From Apostichopus japonicus (lineage: Eukaryota; Echinodermata; Holothuroidea; Aspidochirotida; Stichopodidae), in NCBI RefSeq assembly GCF_037975245.1, contig NC_092581.1, positions 3,484,001-3,548,000 of the forward strand: 64,000 bases of DNA, given 5' to 3'. Positions 46,801 through 57,060 of the stretch are shown one piece after another. Below the pieces are notes generated by a model, which did not search any database, was not told the DNA's origin, and worked only from the letters and a program-made list of their open reading frames with translations. Within the stretch, counting starts at the first letter, position 1. Each line of letters starts with the position of its first letter. Both the position numbers and the translations under genes were made by a program.

Positions 46801-46949
46801 TACACATTCACTTCAAATTAGCTAGGCTGCCACTACCAGCCTAACGTTAGCCAAGGTAAAATCTATTATTATTTAACCTGTGTAATAATGTTTTCTTCAT
46901 CTTCTGGTTCTTCTTCTTCCCCTTGCAACATTTTTCGCAGCTTGTCCAT
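38891..46949 (-). CDS. SFT2D2: SFT2 domain-containing protein (SFT2D2-like), complete, six exons
   Basis: SFT2 proteins are small four-helix membrane proteins of the Golgi/endosome system; yeast Sft2 acts in retrograde vesicle fusion with the Golgi (suppressor of sed5). Exons 46949-46878, 45334-45248, 44641-44553, 43520-43403, 40104-40046 and 38960-38891 join in phase to 495 nt, 164 residues, close to the 160 of human SFT2D2. Conserved blocks: MDKLRKML, SLSWSTRVKGF, FAVFYSLGNI, LFLMGPV, RMF, IIATIVFL, LFCVIQFLA and WYAISYIPYARDVVKKCF. SLSWSTRVKGF and VKKCF favour SFT2D2 over SFT2D1. The four hydrophobic segments are visible at about residues 37-60, 62-85, 97-121 and 124-145, with a cytosolic acidic N-terminus. 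All splice sites are GT/AG. Confidence 0.95.
39062..39408. mobile_element. 347-bp hAT-like MITE, copy 2
   Basis: Exact 8-bp target duplication GTCTAGAC at 39054-39061 and 39409-39416. The ends CAGGGTTTCCCTAACC and TTTAGGGAACCACTG are inverted repeats. It is about 85% similar by eye to the copy at 34620. It lies in intron 5 of the SFT2 gene. Confidence 0.9.
40046..40104 (-). CDS. SFT2D2: SFT2 gene exon 5
   Basis: Acceptor TTACCTGCAG, donor TG|GTAAGC, 59 nt, phase 0 to 2. WGTALLAILFCVIQFLAFA is the last membrane helix. Too short to stand out as an ORF. Confidence 0.93.
41501..41571 (-). repeat. tRNA-like sequence (Thr-UGU type), SINE head or tRNA pseudogene
   Basis: On the minus strand the ends GGCTGGA and TCTAGCC form a 7-bp acceptor stem with one G-U. 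An A-box-like TTTCTCAGTTGG and a degraded B box (GTTTTGAATACC) are present. The anticodon-arm region GAGCTTGTAAGCCAG would carry UGU. A weakened T arm and intronic position suggest a SINE or pseudogene rather than an active tRNA. Confidence 0.55.
41767..41955. mobile_element. Penelope-like element remnant, inverted pair of ribozyme-bearing ends
   Basis: The 3' part GCCTCTGAAGAAGATCC...GGATCGAAACGTCAGG is repeated in inverted, mutated form at 41767-41805, with TTACTGTTACTTGT-like words also mirrored between. Such ends, with CTGANGA and GAAAC-GTC boxes, are known from Penelope-like retroelements. No reverse transcriptase frame is seen nearby, so this is a fragment or a fold-back derivative. Confidence 0.6.
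41917..41955 (+). ncRNA. Hammerhead-ribozyme-like core, minimal stem III
   Basis: Stem I GCCT (41917-41920) pairs with AGGC (41952-41955). CTGAAGA (41921-41927) fits the conserved CUGANGA. Stem II GATCC/GGATC (41929-41933 with 41939-41943) has loop TGCTA. GAAA (41944-41947) follows, then CGTC (41948-41951), with cleavage expected after GTC. Stem III is reduced to AC/GT without a loop, as described for Penelope-type hammerheads, which work as dimers. Activity is inferred. Confidence 0.6.
42130..42470. repeat. Dispersed repeat, related copy near 58350-58500
   Basis: The stretch GAACATTAAATCTGCGATA...GACAGTTATCACTACCACAG...TTGACTTT resembles GAACATTAAAATCCGTGATA...GGCAGTTATCCCTGTTACGG...TTGACTTT at 58362-58480. 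Also shared is GTCTGGGAGCTGTC/GACTGGGAGCTCTC (42245 and 57626). Family unknown. Confidence 0.45.
43403..43520 (-). CDS. SFT2D2: SFT2 gene exon 4
   Basis: Acceptor TTCTTTTAG, donor TGG|GTGAGT, 118 nt, phase 2 to 0. It carries the family hallmark SLFLMGPVSQAKRMF, then IIATIVFLVFLILTVCAAVW. Confidence 0.96.
43602..43672 (-). repeat. tRNA-derived SINE head
   Basis: The minus strand shows a near-complete A box TAGCCTAGTTGG, a B box GGTTTGAATCC with a perfect T stem (CCGGG/CCCGG), and an acceptor stem GCCTCCA/TGGAAGC with one mismatch. The anticodon arm has a mismatch and the D stem lacks one pair. It lies in the fourth-exon to third-exon intron of the SFT2 gene. Not annotated as a functional tRNA. 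Confidence 0.65.
43788..43814. repeat. TA microsatellite
   Basis: About thirteen TA units in an SFT2 intron. Confidence 0.95.
44249..44459. mobile_element. 211-bp hAT-like palindromic MITE
   Basis: Exact 8-bp target duplication TTACCAAA at 44241-44248 and 44460-44467. Terminal inverted repeat CACCCAGTTGG with CCAATTGGTTG. The internal inverted arms GTTTCAAAGCACTCATACT and AGGAGTGCTTGGAAGCATG match the copy at 12962-13167. In SFT2 intron 3. Confidence 0.88.
44553..44641 (-). CDS. SFT2D2: SFT2 gene exon 3
   Basis: Acceptor TTTCTACAG, donor GG|GTAAAT, 89 nt, phase 0 to 2. SVLVLLFPTSSNLAIFAVFY then SLGNITIIA matches the human LLWVP...LFAVFYTFGNIASIG block. Confidence 0.93.
45248..45334 (-). CDS. 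SFT2D2: SFT2 gene exon 2
   Basis: Acceptor CACTCTGCAG, donor CTT|GTGAGT, 29 codons, phase 0-0. TSLSWSTRVKGF precedes the first membrane segment TICFVTGCVLAFL. Confidence 0.95.
46878..46949 (-). CDS. SFT2D2: SFT2 gene exon 1
   Basis: ATG at 46949; 24 codons, MDKLRKMLQG followed by an acidic tail EEEEPEDEENIITQ; donor CAG|GTTAAA, phase 0. It matches the MDKLKKVLSGQD start of human SFT2D2. Confidence 0.92.
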
Positions 46950-49155
46950 TTTGCTAGATAACTCTACCTATCATTAATAAACTAACCACTAAATGACACC
47001 CCTAAATAATACGTTTAACTATTCGCGCATTACGGGCGAGAACACGTCCAATAGGCCTTCTTGCGTGTGAATGCTTGCGTGAGGTAATTTCCCCATATGG
47101 CCATTACGACAGGAGGATGTCTACAGGTCATCGACCTTGTAAACTTGCTACAAGCATAATCAGCGTTGCCATAGTGTACGAACGCGTGATTTTGACTTAA
47201 ATTGACATAGCGCCCCTAAAATTTCCAACTCTCGCATCTTTACTATAAAGTGACTAGCAACCGCTTTATTTTTACTGAAAAGTTTTGGAAGAAACTTTCG
47301 TCAAGGTGGAGGAACAAAGGACAGTGAGTGATATGTTTCCACGGACTGCGTGTCTGCCCACATACCTTCATAAAACAACACGATGGTTCATACAATGAAG
47401 TTACGAACGCACATATTTCTGTGCCGCACATCTCCCCACCCCTCCCCCTTTATAGCCCACCAGGAAAGACTCAGTTTATCTATTTCAGCTACGAGAAAAT
47501 TTACAGCTACTTCACGTTAAGCCAACAATGGGGATGTTCTGCCCTAGCGTAGAAAACTTGAAATTGTCCATTTTATGGAAACAAAATTTGGAGAGTACGT
47601 TGTGTAGTAAATATAAAATTTCACATGATCAATTTGTTTTTGTACAAAACACACATGTGACCCCTCGGTCCATTAAACAGTGCTGGCAATAAAGAATATT
47701 CCAGATTCAAACATGAACCGGCCGAATCAACCAAGCTGGCCATGACAAGACAAAGGTTAAGCAGTAAGCTAGCTTGTTTGGCGTAGTTGTAATGATGGTA
47801 GTAAAGTTCACGTTGTTCCGTAGTCCCTATGCTGCAGGAGGTTTCAATAGACGGCCCCCTTTTCCGGCCCGTGCAAGGTTTCCAGCCTATTGCTAACTAT
47901 TCAATAATACCTGAATGGATGCATCCTTAACATATGACTGTGAGAGGATTCGGGGGGGGGGGGACAAATCAATTTTGCTTAATAAATGGAACACATTTGC
48001 GCAGCCGATTTTCATCTGTGTTGCCAGAGATATTTGAGACCAACCTCTTACTCGGCCTCCTCCCCACCCCACCGCGGGCCCGCTCCCGCCCCGGGCCCAC
48101 CCCCATCCCGGGCACACCTTCTTCAGCCTCAGTCTCCTGATCATTAATTGTTCAAGTAATAAAGTGGAAAATAAGTAAATGTAAATAGACGGCCAACATT
48201 ATAGTTTTAAGAGGTGAGAAAGGGATGTTAAGGTAGAGTAAATCACTATAATTGTGTTAAGTGACACAAAAGCAAGGATCATAGATATAATTGACCTCGA
48301 TATACCGATTCCGTGATCGATATGCATACAAATCAAATCTGATTTCTCCTTAGCTTTAAGTGGAGCGGTTTATTATGACCCACTCCTTATTATGACCCAC
48401 TCCTTATACGTATACTAATCGAGAATCACACTGCAAGCATTGAACACCCGTCCCCACTCCCCCGCCCGCCCCGTCCCACGCCCCCTCCGCCTCAGATGTT
48501 CATATACACACGGAAGCATCACTGTTCACTACTCAATCGACAAGTATTGGTTCGGACTTCAGTGATCCTCTGTGTCTCGGAATAATGGAGGGACCTGCAA
48601 ACTTATATGAAACTAGTTTGATAAGTTTTTGAATGAAGATTAGAATGAAATCAATGTTAAAACTTTGACTAAGTATTTACTACTTTTGAATATCATATGA
48701 ATAGTTCAATTGATGTACGTTAGTGCACTGTCAAATAGGTTAAGGCTCATAGGTAAGACTAATTTCTTTGTATGTCATATTCACTGATTTCTAAACATTT
48801 TGAGGAAGGGGGAAGGGGAGCGGGGGGGGGGTGAGTGGTCCTGCCAAGTGTATATTGTGAGTCAAATATACATCGATGCTCATTCTTCGGTCAACGTGTA
48901 TTTGGTTTGGACTTTACGTAACTGACCAATCACATAACGAAATACAAAAAAAAATCAATTCCGCTTTTGATAGACCGCGTTTCAACATTAAGCAGATGTT
49001 TCCAACTTCGCACAAAACAAAGCAAAAGAGAAAAAGGCAAACTAAAGTGTAACAGAATTTATATTTCCAGCATCCTTTGTTCTTTTGTTCCAGTTGAGAA
49101 TGTCATTGTCCTATAGACCAATGACTCTCTCTTGGCGCCATTCGCCAAACTTCAA
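46950..49155. other. SFT2 upstream region, no gene recognised
   Basis: The SFT2 promoter should lie just above 46950; no TATA box is evident. A GC-rich patch (48.05-48.1 kb, CCCGGGCCCACCCC type) and a G-tract at 47.95 kb look like transposon ends. TTATTATGACCCACTCC is duplicated in tandem near 48.37 kb. Small ORFs here show no homology. Confidence 0.45.
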
Positions 49156-49509
49156 CTATAGGCGTTCATACAACTTATCTTGGCACATAAAACACATAAA
49201 TACTGCTATACATGAGCTTCTGAAGCAGATACCGTAGTTTTGAAAAGGTCTAGCGCCATCATACCTTTCCAAAAGGCGCCGTCTAGCAGGTTCAAGACGA
49301 GAGAGATGGGAAAACAGAGGATTTTTTTTTTTGCGGAGAAGTTTTGACCGATCGGTCAGATCCGATTTTGCTTTTATAAGTAAAACGAAAGATTGAAAAA
49401 GTCGAAACAAAGGAATACGTTGTCGCTTTAACGAAAGGCTCTCATATTCTGTTGAGATGCTTACTATGTATAAAGTTCGATTGCTGAGAGAGAGAGATCC
49501 ATTGATCAT
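49156..49509 (-). CDS. Unrecognised 117-codon ORF, strongly basic
   Basis: ATG at 49509 follows an in-frame TGA. The middle is unusually basic: SLKRQRIPLFRLFQSF, DRSKLLRKKKNPLF and RLEPARRRLLER. A possible donor (GAAAG|GTATGA) occurs in phase 2 after RRRLLER. It could be a 5' exon, a small protein or chance. No domain recognised. Confidence 0.25.
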   Translation of the reverse strand: MINGSLSLSNRTLYIVSISTEYESLSLKRQRIPLFRLFQSFVLLIKAKSDLTDRSKLLRKKKNPLFSHLSRLEPARRRLLERYDGARPFQNYGICFRSSCIAVFMCFMCQDKLYERL

Positions 49510-49609
49510 GAGAATTCATATATGAATAAGACGAAAAATCATCCATTAGAATATATAGATGTACGATAAATGACGTGATTATATTTTACAAGAAAGGTAC
49601 AAAAAAGAA

Positions 49610-49865
49610 GATCTATGAAGATAAATATACATATAAATATAAACATAAGTATACAAATGATCAAAATCAGAAAATTAAATTATGCTTACAGCCTTCTGTG
49701 ATTGAATACGTTTTCAGGGAGAACAAAAACAAGTTCCCTGAACACGTATTCAATCACATAAGGCTATACAAGGATGAATTTCATTTTCTGATTTTGTTTC
49801 AAATTTTGTGAATGTTTATGTTTACGTTTATATTTATATGTATGTTCGTAAGGATGTAAAACTTA
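49610..49865. repeat. Imperfect palindrome of about 250 bp
   Basis: The arms mirror each other from ACATATAAATATAAACATAA on the left to its complement near 49.84 kb. They include AAAATCAGAAAA and the centre GTGATTGAATACGT...TTTCAGGGA/TCCCTGAACACGTATTCAATC. It can fold into a long hairpin. Probably a fold-back MITE; ORFs crossing it are artefacts. Confidence 0.75.
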
Positions 49866-50680
49866 AGTTCGAAAAACAATCACACATGACTTCTAATATA
49901 TTACTTTACTTGTTTGTTGATTTATTCCTTTGTTTTTTTTGTCAATCCAGTAATATATGGTATATCTTTTTGAAGATTAATACTCGAAACTACAATTATA
50001 ATGACTATACTATAGCACTTAAGGTTCATGCATTTCTATATGAACTTTTTAGTAATTGGTTTAGACATTATCGTTAGCAGACAGCGAAGGCTAATCAATG
50101 TAAGCGACTGATCTACCAAGGTTAGCTCAGATCAAACTTCAAACAAAGCCAATACGAAAGCGAAAGAATTTGTGAGCTCGAATAAAAGCTGACATATTTA
50201 CACTGTATTAAAAAAGTCTAGCATAAACGGTTCTGGATCTCACTCTTCGATGCTTCGCTTTTGAGGCAAGATTTTCGTCCTGTAGAATTATTAAAAAAAT
50301 TACAACTTAAAACTCAATAAATTAAACATGACTTACATAAAAAAAAATCAAATAAAAAAAAGTCATAATTAGGACTTAACGTATGTAACGCGTATTTTTT
50401 TTAAGGGAGCGTATACAGTAGACTAATCGCATACATATTTCAAAGACGAATATGCTTAGTTTCAAATATTGATAGAAATATAATCCGTACAAACAATATG
50501 TTATGTCTTTGGACTGTAACATATAGCAAAACTAGACTTCTGTAATCCTTTGCAGAAACGGTGGGTTGACATGCCGTATGATACTTCGCTCGGATCCAGA
50601 AGAAGAATTTAGTTCTGGTTAACGAGAAATGTTTCTTATGTTACAGTATGAGTAGATATGGAGAATGCATATACTTGCAT

Positions 50681-50743
50681 GGTGCAAGGAGGTGTTATCT
50701 GTAGCACCTCCCTGTGTCACACAAGATAACACATTGCACCTCA
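50681..50743. repeat. Short inverted repeat
   Basis: GGTGCAAGGAGGTGTTATCT pairs with GATAACACATTGCACC across a GC-rich loop that contains another AGCACCTCC copy. It could form a cruciform or hairpin transcript. No function assigned. Confidence 0.55.
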
Positions 50744-51287
50744 TAAACCTTTAGTAGCCCTGCTATATGTTCCCATAACAAGGTTGCTCGCATCACTATA
50801 TGATATACATATTACAACAGCAAATCATAGCATCCTTTCAAAACATGATATCTTATGAACGGCTCCTTGTCAGACGAAAGTCTCTACTCGCAATCATGCA
50901 ACTGAACTCCCCTCTCACTGTTCACCCCTTTTGTCCTCCCTGTTCGCACCCATTCCCTTTGATCTCCTCCTCCTTACTTCTCTCGTCCCTAGAAGAACCG
51001 TTTCCCGTTGTATGCGATTCCATACCAGAGACAAGTAAAAATACATCAGTTCTATAAATGACAAACCGAAGGGAAGCGTTTGTGGATAGAGGGGAAGGGG
51101 AGAGGGAGATGGAGGGGAGGAGATTGAGTGGAGATAGAGAATGCGAAGGAGGGAGAGAAGCGGAGAGCGCAGTACACGGGGAAGATCGAGGGGGGGGGGG
51201 GGTTGTGGAGAATAATTTCAGCGATGTACAATATCGTTGTTTAACTTCAACACTATGTATGCTATTTCATAAAAGCACGTGACCTTC

Positions 51288-51343
<56 letters not shown>
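51288..51343. repeat. TA microsatellite
   Basis: About 27 consecutive TA units, preceded by a G11 run at 51190. Confidence 0.97.
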
Positions 51344-51349
<6 letters not shown>

Positions 51350-52070
51350 GGCGGTACGTTAGGAGTGGGTTACGATATGTTTAACTGTTTCATGCTTATA
51401 ACACTCTTATTCTTATACTGTACAGCATAAGTCTAACGACGATCTATCTTTATGGGGAATACTTAAACTCAAGATAAGGGAGGATGAGGTGGGGGGGGGG
51501 GGGGTAAACAAGGAAACAACTTTTCTCACATAATTTCAAGTAGACTACATTGCGGGTTATACGTTTGTCAACTCAACATGGCAAGAGTTAATAACCTTAA
51601 CAAATTCACCTATAACAAACGGTTTTGTTTTATCCAACCGTGTCAACACCGGATCGCTGTGATTTCAACATCATAAAAAACCATACGGCCAATGGTGTCA
51701 AGGTTATGGATAAATCTTACCTTAGTAAAGGGCCTATGATGTGAGTAATAGCCGTTGTTTAAAATGAAAACCGGAAGAATTGACTGAACTAATATATATA
51801 TATATATACCGTCCCGGCGGCCTGCGAGGTTAGAAAGTTCGGTCAGTCACCCACAAAACATGACCTTTTGACCTTCCAATACGATTATTTGGTTGAATGT
51901 GGTTATCATACATGAATTCTTATGTAATGTTATATAAACGGATGGCAATGTATCTTTTACGATTACATGTTGGCCCTAGGCTTTATATGGTATATCGATA
52001 CATTTTAATGTGCACCTATACGTATCTACTCACACTCACATATACACACATTCTCACAAACATGCATACA

Positions 52071-52429
52071 CAGTGGCGTCGCCAAGGGGTGGCCGGGCTG
52101 GGGGGTGGGGAGGGGGCACGTGCCTACCAAAAAAATTGTGTCCCCCAGGTGCCCCCCAGATGCCATTTTATAGTGTTCAAAAAAATACTCAAACAAACAC
52201 TTTATCTGCCTCAATTAAAAACATAAATATCTGACAGACTATGCCCGAAAATTTTTGGACAAAAAGTTACTCTTAAGTTGCAAAATATAGCACCAGATCG
52301 GATCTAAGGACCCCCTCCCTTACAACACCTCCCCAGGACGGCATTCACCATAAACATTGTCCCCCCCCCCTCTTATTAAGTCCTGTGTCCCCCTGTGCCC
52401 CTAGATTGAAATGTCTGGCGACGCCACTG
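52071..52429. mobile_element. 359-bp hAT-like MITE of the CAGTGGCG group
   Basis: Strong terminal inverted repeat CAGTGGCGTCGCCA / TGGCGACGCCACTG. Flanks TGCATACA (52063-52070) and TGCCTACA (52430-52437) are an 8-bp duplication with one change. The interior is G-rich at left and C-rich at right (CCCCCAGGTGCCCC, GTCCCCCTGTGCCCC). No coding capacity. Confidence 0.87.
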
Positions 52430-52437
52430 TGCCTACA

Positions 52438-54370
52438 AAGGATATATCTGTTCCCCTTGTAAGTCATCGTCCATTCATTTCAGTTCGAAATATTTCCGAA
52501 ATATTTGATTTCAAACTGTTTGTATTTCTGCCCTGAGCATGTATACGGTAAATTACGTGGACGTCCATTTGAACTGAGCAAATCCATATTAGTAATACTA
52601 GCTAATTTTACTGGCCAGAACGACGGGTGTCACTGCTAGATTAAAAACACTTCCTATTCTATATTGAATTACTGCTCTTGTGCAATTTTCTTTTCAATGA
52701 TTTCCAACTCAATAACAATTTAAGAAATACACACTTCTTTCGAAGGTAATATGTATTGAAGAATACTAGCATACACCTTGAAGCCTAGCACACTGTGTTC
52801 ATTGTAGTATGGTCTCCATGAAAATTATCATACGAGCTTAGAAGTTGTAATGAAATCAACTGACGCATCAGTTAATATCTACTTGCTCGGCCTTCCCGGG
52901 GGGTGGGGGGGGGGTTGGGATGGGGTTGATGTACGGGGAGGGTTTTCGGGGCATTGAGATGGGAAAAGAGGTGACGGTATGGAGCAGGGAAGCTCATTAA
53001 ACAGGATTTATTAACCCGATGCTTTAACCAAAACAATTTACATAGGCCTTCAGGCCTATATTCTCACTTGTGCATGAAAAGGGTGTTTTCATTTTCTTAC
53101 AAAATTGATCCCCCCCCCCCCCACGTTAAACGTTAAACGTTCAACATTAGAATTTTGTCAAAGAAGTCAAGTATGGTAGATGGATGTTTGTGTCTCTGTG
53201 CTTATGTATGTCTTATAGTCTAATGTGGAACTTGCTTATCTTTCATATGGACTAGGCCATGCAATGAACGTCATGACATAGGCCTACCACTAAACGAGTC
53301 TGTAAGTTATTATCATAATGTAATCTCTACGTGTGTGTGTACGTATAAATGTTGGAATACTATTTAGTATAGGCCTACATGCCTTTATTCCACTACTTAA
53401 GGGTTTCTCTCATACAGTTATACATAAATGTGTTAGGCTTGACAACAATATTCGTACTATTTAGCGCCTCTCCATGTATAAGCCTATTCCCTATCGGCGT
53501 AGTTCAAGTTAACCCTGCTTGATTTATTTCTCCATTATCACTATAGTTTGGGTCGATCGTTGGGTGGACATTTCTCACTGGCACATCGGTGTGTCACCTG
53601 GTTGTGTAAATTACGGTTATCACTGATTGATCACTGTATCACACACTGTAGGCCAGGAGGTATATAAGATGTTACTTACTATACATATAGCCTAGCCTAC
53701 GTAACCAACACCTCACACGCATGCCAGGTATATGGTGATCGTGTGTGCTTTTTAAAACACCAGCGCGTTGTTTCAATCTATACCCATGTGGTCCCTGGGA
53801 GGGAGGATCAAAGGTCGCATTTAATACCCTTTCACGCCCTATTGTACCTAGGACATACCTGTGGTTTCCGATGGTATGGCTGCCTAAAGATTCCCTTTGC
53901 TTAATAAGCTAAAGGAAAACCGCTGTATAACCTAAAATGACTATTATATATAGGTCAGTATAAAAACCGCAGTAGTAATTTGAAATCGCGTTGGAAGCCA
54001 TCGGCTATTCAACTGCAAAAGACAATGTCAATTTGTTTTATACTGTATAATAAACTTCATTCAGGCTACACTATAACTATCAACATGCCAGGGATATTTT
54101 AAACTGAACAGTGACGCCAAAAAACAAAAAAAAAAACCTTGTTTAGTTTCAGTACCAGACCAAACCGTACCGAATAGCTGTTCAACCTTCCGCTACAGTA
54201 ACGTCATGCCGGCATATTGTGGTTATCATAGGTTTTACCTCGATTACTTGGCAGTAACATATTTGTGCATTAAAATGTATGTCATCTAGAGTATATCACT
54301 TCAAGTATATACTTCCCATATGAAACGAAGTGGATTAACATTGTCAACTGGTGTATATACACGCATGTAT
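52438..54370. other. No gene recognised
   Basis: AT-rich sequence with a G-tract (52.90 kb), a C-tract (53.11 kb), many TAGGCCTA-type words (53.04-53.75 kb) and a doubled ACGTTAAACGTT. No supported exon. Confidence 0.45.
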
Positions 54371-54374
54371 TATG

Positions 54375-54870
54375 GATGGTGCGTTTACTGAAACATGTAC
54401 ACCCGCTATTAGTACTAAGGTCTATAGACCTTATAGTACTAATAGGGACGCAGGGGCTATAAGGTGAGGTTTTAATTTAGGAAGCATTTTAGGACGTATA
54501 GGAGGAAGCATTTTAGGAGGTATTTTAGAATGATTTTACCAAAAACAATTTGTTTTTAAGGGTCGCTAGTACGAAAAGTGGTGTGGTAAAAGATGAAGAC
54601 GTAAGTCACTCATGTAGGCCTACTATGGTATTAATGATATCTTAAACTGATGTATGCATACAGGACGAGACTGAGCAGAGCACCCCGCAATCGTCTCCAA
54701 GAAGATTTTATATTACGGTGGCATGGAAAATTGATTACGATTTCTGTCGAATTGAACATACTTTGTAACATCAGTAAGGGTGGTGCGTTTACTGAAGAAT
54801 GCAGACCTCAGTAGGATTAGGGGTGAATAGGTACCCCACCCCTGTAGTAGGACGTATAGGCTATGAGGTA
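54375..54870. repeat. Two-copy segmental duplication
   Basis: GGATGGTGCGTTTACTGAA at 54375 recurs as GGGTGGTGCGTTTACTGAA at 54779. Both are followed about 65 bp later by GGACG-type, GGCTATRAGGT sequence. The two copies are about 400 bp apart, with the left one holding a near-perfect palindrome. Confidence 0.6.
54406..54445. repeat. 40-bp near-perfect palindrome
   Basis: CTATTAGTACTAAGGTCTA is followed immediately by TAGACCTTATAGTACTAATAG; only an inserted TA breaks the symmetry. It is capable of cruciform formation. Function unknown. Confidence 0.8.
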
Positions 54871-55426
54871 GATTTGACGACGTTTAAGCAAACAGTAAAA
54901 GCTGGGATATAAACGGTTGAATGTTGAACCATCATCATACGAAAGCATGCGCATCTTCTGAATTGTATAGGCTTCCTATTACCAAATCATCAGTTTCAAA
55001 TACCACAACGAAAGAAGGATAGCTGTCTGAAGCTTTGACAGTACCTGGAAAATCATCGCAATTGCATGTTAGATTTCTAACAATGCGCGAGCCTTTTCAA
55101 AGATGTGTTACGTCATAGCTAAATGTATTTTACTTGAGTTGAAAACCAAAGTGTCACTATACGAATATCCCGTGTCGTTTAAATCCAGTGGACACTTGGC
55201 TTAAGATTCCAAATGGTATAGCTGACCAGCTGTTAAGCAATTGGTTAAAATGATACACGCCGTTTTACAAACCGAACAATTTCAAATAACTGGGGAAGAA
55301 AAGGGTTTAGGTGCACGTATATAGGCAATAGCTCTAACATCATAACTTATGTATACTCTCACTTTAGGTGACTTCACGCCTTAGAAAGTTAATCCAATTG
55401 AGCAACTATAAGCTAAACGCAACAAC

Positions 55427-55675
55427 ATGTCTCGACAAAGTTGTAACAAGATCATCTCTTGGTTTATGCATGATCCTGACATCAACGATCAATTTGTTCA
55501 CGGATTTATCAAGGCGTATTTTCCTCATATAGACGAACCTATCCATGATGTTTCCCTTCAACACACAGATAGCAGTGGTAGGAGGAGGAAGAAGAAAGAG
55601 GACATTGTAAATGCTAAGGGTGCAGGGAGTCATCGAGATGGTGGGAGCATCTATTGTATCGATAAAAGCAAATGA
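55427..55675 (+). CDS. Unrecognised small ORF or first exon, 82 codons
   Basis: The ATG in the context ACAACATGT has an in-frame TAA 18 bases upstream. The first 50 residues look protein-like (SWFMHDPDINDQFVHGF, AYFPHIDEPIHD), with balanced hydrophobic and acidic content. The frame then turns basic (RRRKKKED) and ends at TGA. A possible donor (AGTG|GTAGGA) lies at the change in composition, so this may be the 5' exon of a plus-strand gene whose other exons I could not identify. No family recognised. Confidence 0.35.
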   Translation: MSRQSCNKIISWFMHDPDINDQFVHGFIKAYFPHIDEPIHDVSLQHTDSSGRRRKKKEDIVNAKGAGSHRDGGSIYCIDKSK

Positions 55676-57008
55676 AGGAACATACAAAGATATTTGTTGC
55701 GTTGTTATTTTCTGGTTATGTTATTCATAATTCTCTCATTTACTGTTGTCACAAAGTATAGTTCAAGTCGACAGAGTCGTAATTAATTTCCCCACTCACC
55801 CTAAATATGAGATTTTCTTGGAGACGATTGCTCTGTGTCGTCCTCTAAGCAGCATAAAACTAAGAATAACCCTAAATAAAAACAGGTTAAGATATCCTTA
55901 CATACCAGTATTCTTTTACCCCACCACCTTTTGTACTTGCGACCCTAATCTTAAAAACGAAACTTTTTTAATACTTATAAAATCCTAATAAACGTCCTCA
56001 TATATACGTCATAGAATACTTCCCACAATGCTTCCTCAAATGCTTCCTAACATGCTTCCTAAATTACAGTCTCATTTCTATTACTAACCTTTTAATTGAA
56101 AACCGCATGAGGGAAGGGGAGGCGAGGGGGAGGGGGGGGGGTGGCATTTATATGATTAAGGGTGCTTGGATGCAAAATGGTGCTATATTTGGTAGCCGTG
56201 TAATTAGTTTTTATTGTAAACGAACCCACAGCACGAAAGACCATGTTCTTCCCAGGAAAATGTGAAAACCTTTGAAATTGGAGGGAGGGGTGAGTGGGTG
56301 AGGGGTGGGGTTTGGAGAGGGAATATTTCTCAATACTGTAATATTATGGTTATACTAACTCGATAATTAGGTGAATGTCATCTGATTGTGACTGTCATGC
56401 ATATTATGCATATACATATGCATATATATATAGAAATATTCTATGGATTAACATGGTGTGTTATACCTTCCTTTGGTGTGTGTTTGTGTGTCCATACCTT
56501 CGATTGACCCGTGTATTGCTTTACCAAAAAGGTGAATAACCTTCGTATCAAAGAAACATGAAAGAATCACGACCGGCCTGTTTGACCAACTACTGATGGC
56601 ACCATTGACTGTGGGGAACGTGAACAAAGGTACCAACTGGGCTAATCCACGTATCACGCTGACGGTACATAACACCAATTACCGTACAACCCATGGGTTC
56701 CCTATTGGAGCATATGAACCTAGCGTGTGGCGCGGTTAAACGCTGTTGGTTTGAAGCTGGCTCTTTAAATGAGCTTATAGTACCAATAAAATATGATTCG
56801 TAGTGGAGGTAACGTATATATGAAGGGATCGTGTACGTATTGTAAACGATATTGCTGACTACGTTGAATAGAGGTAGCATCGTCAACGACATCGTCATCG
56901 TCTTCGGGATCAACCAAATTTGTCTATTTACATACTTTTCTTCTGCTGTTCACATCTACGGAGCGAAGATGTGCTGCTTCGACACAAAGGGTCTGTATCA
57001 CGCATACT

Positions 57009-57060
57009 CCCCTCCTTCTCCTCCTCCTCCTCCTCCTCCTCCTCCTCCTCCTCCTCCTCC
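57009..57060. repeat. CTC trinucleotide microsatellite
   Basis: About 17 units of CTC/TCC. It generates Pro-, Ser- or Arg/Gly-homopolymer ORFs in several frames, which are not taken as genes. Confidence 0.95.

Noticed and set aside
56820-56930. Minus-strand stretch encoding an acidic peptide (DPEDDDDVVDDATS)
   Set aside because: It derives from a short GATGAC-type repeat, with only a weak ATAG acceptor and no neighbouring exon.
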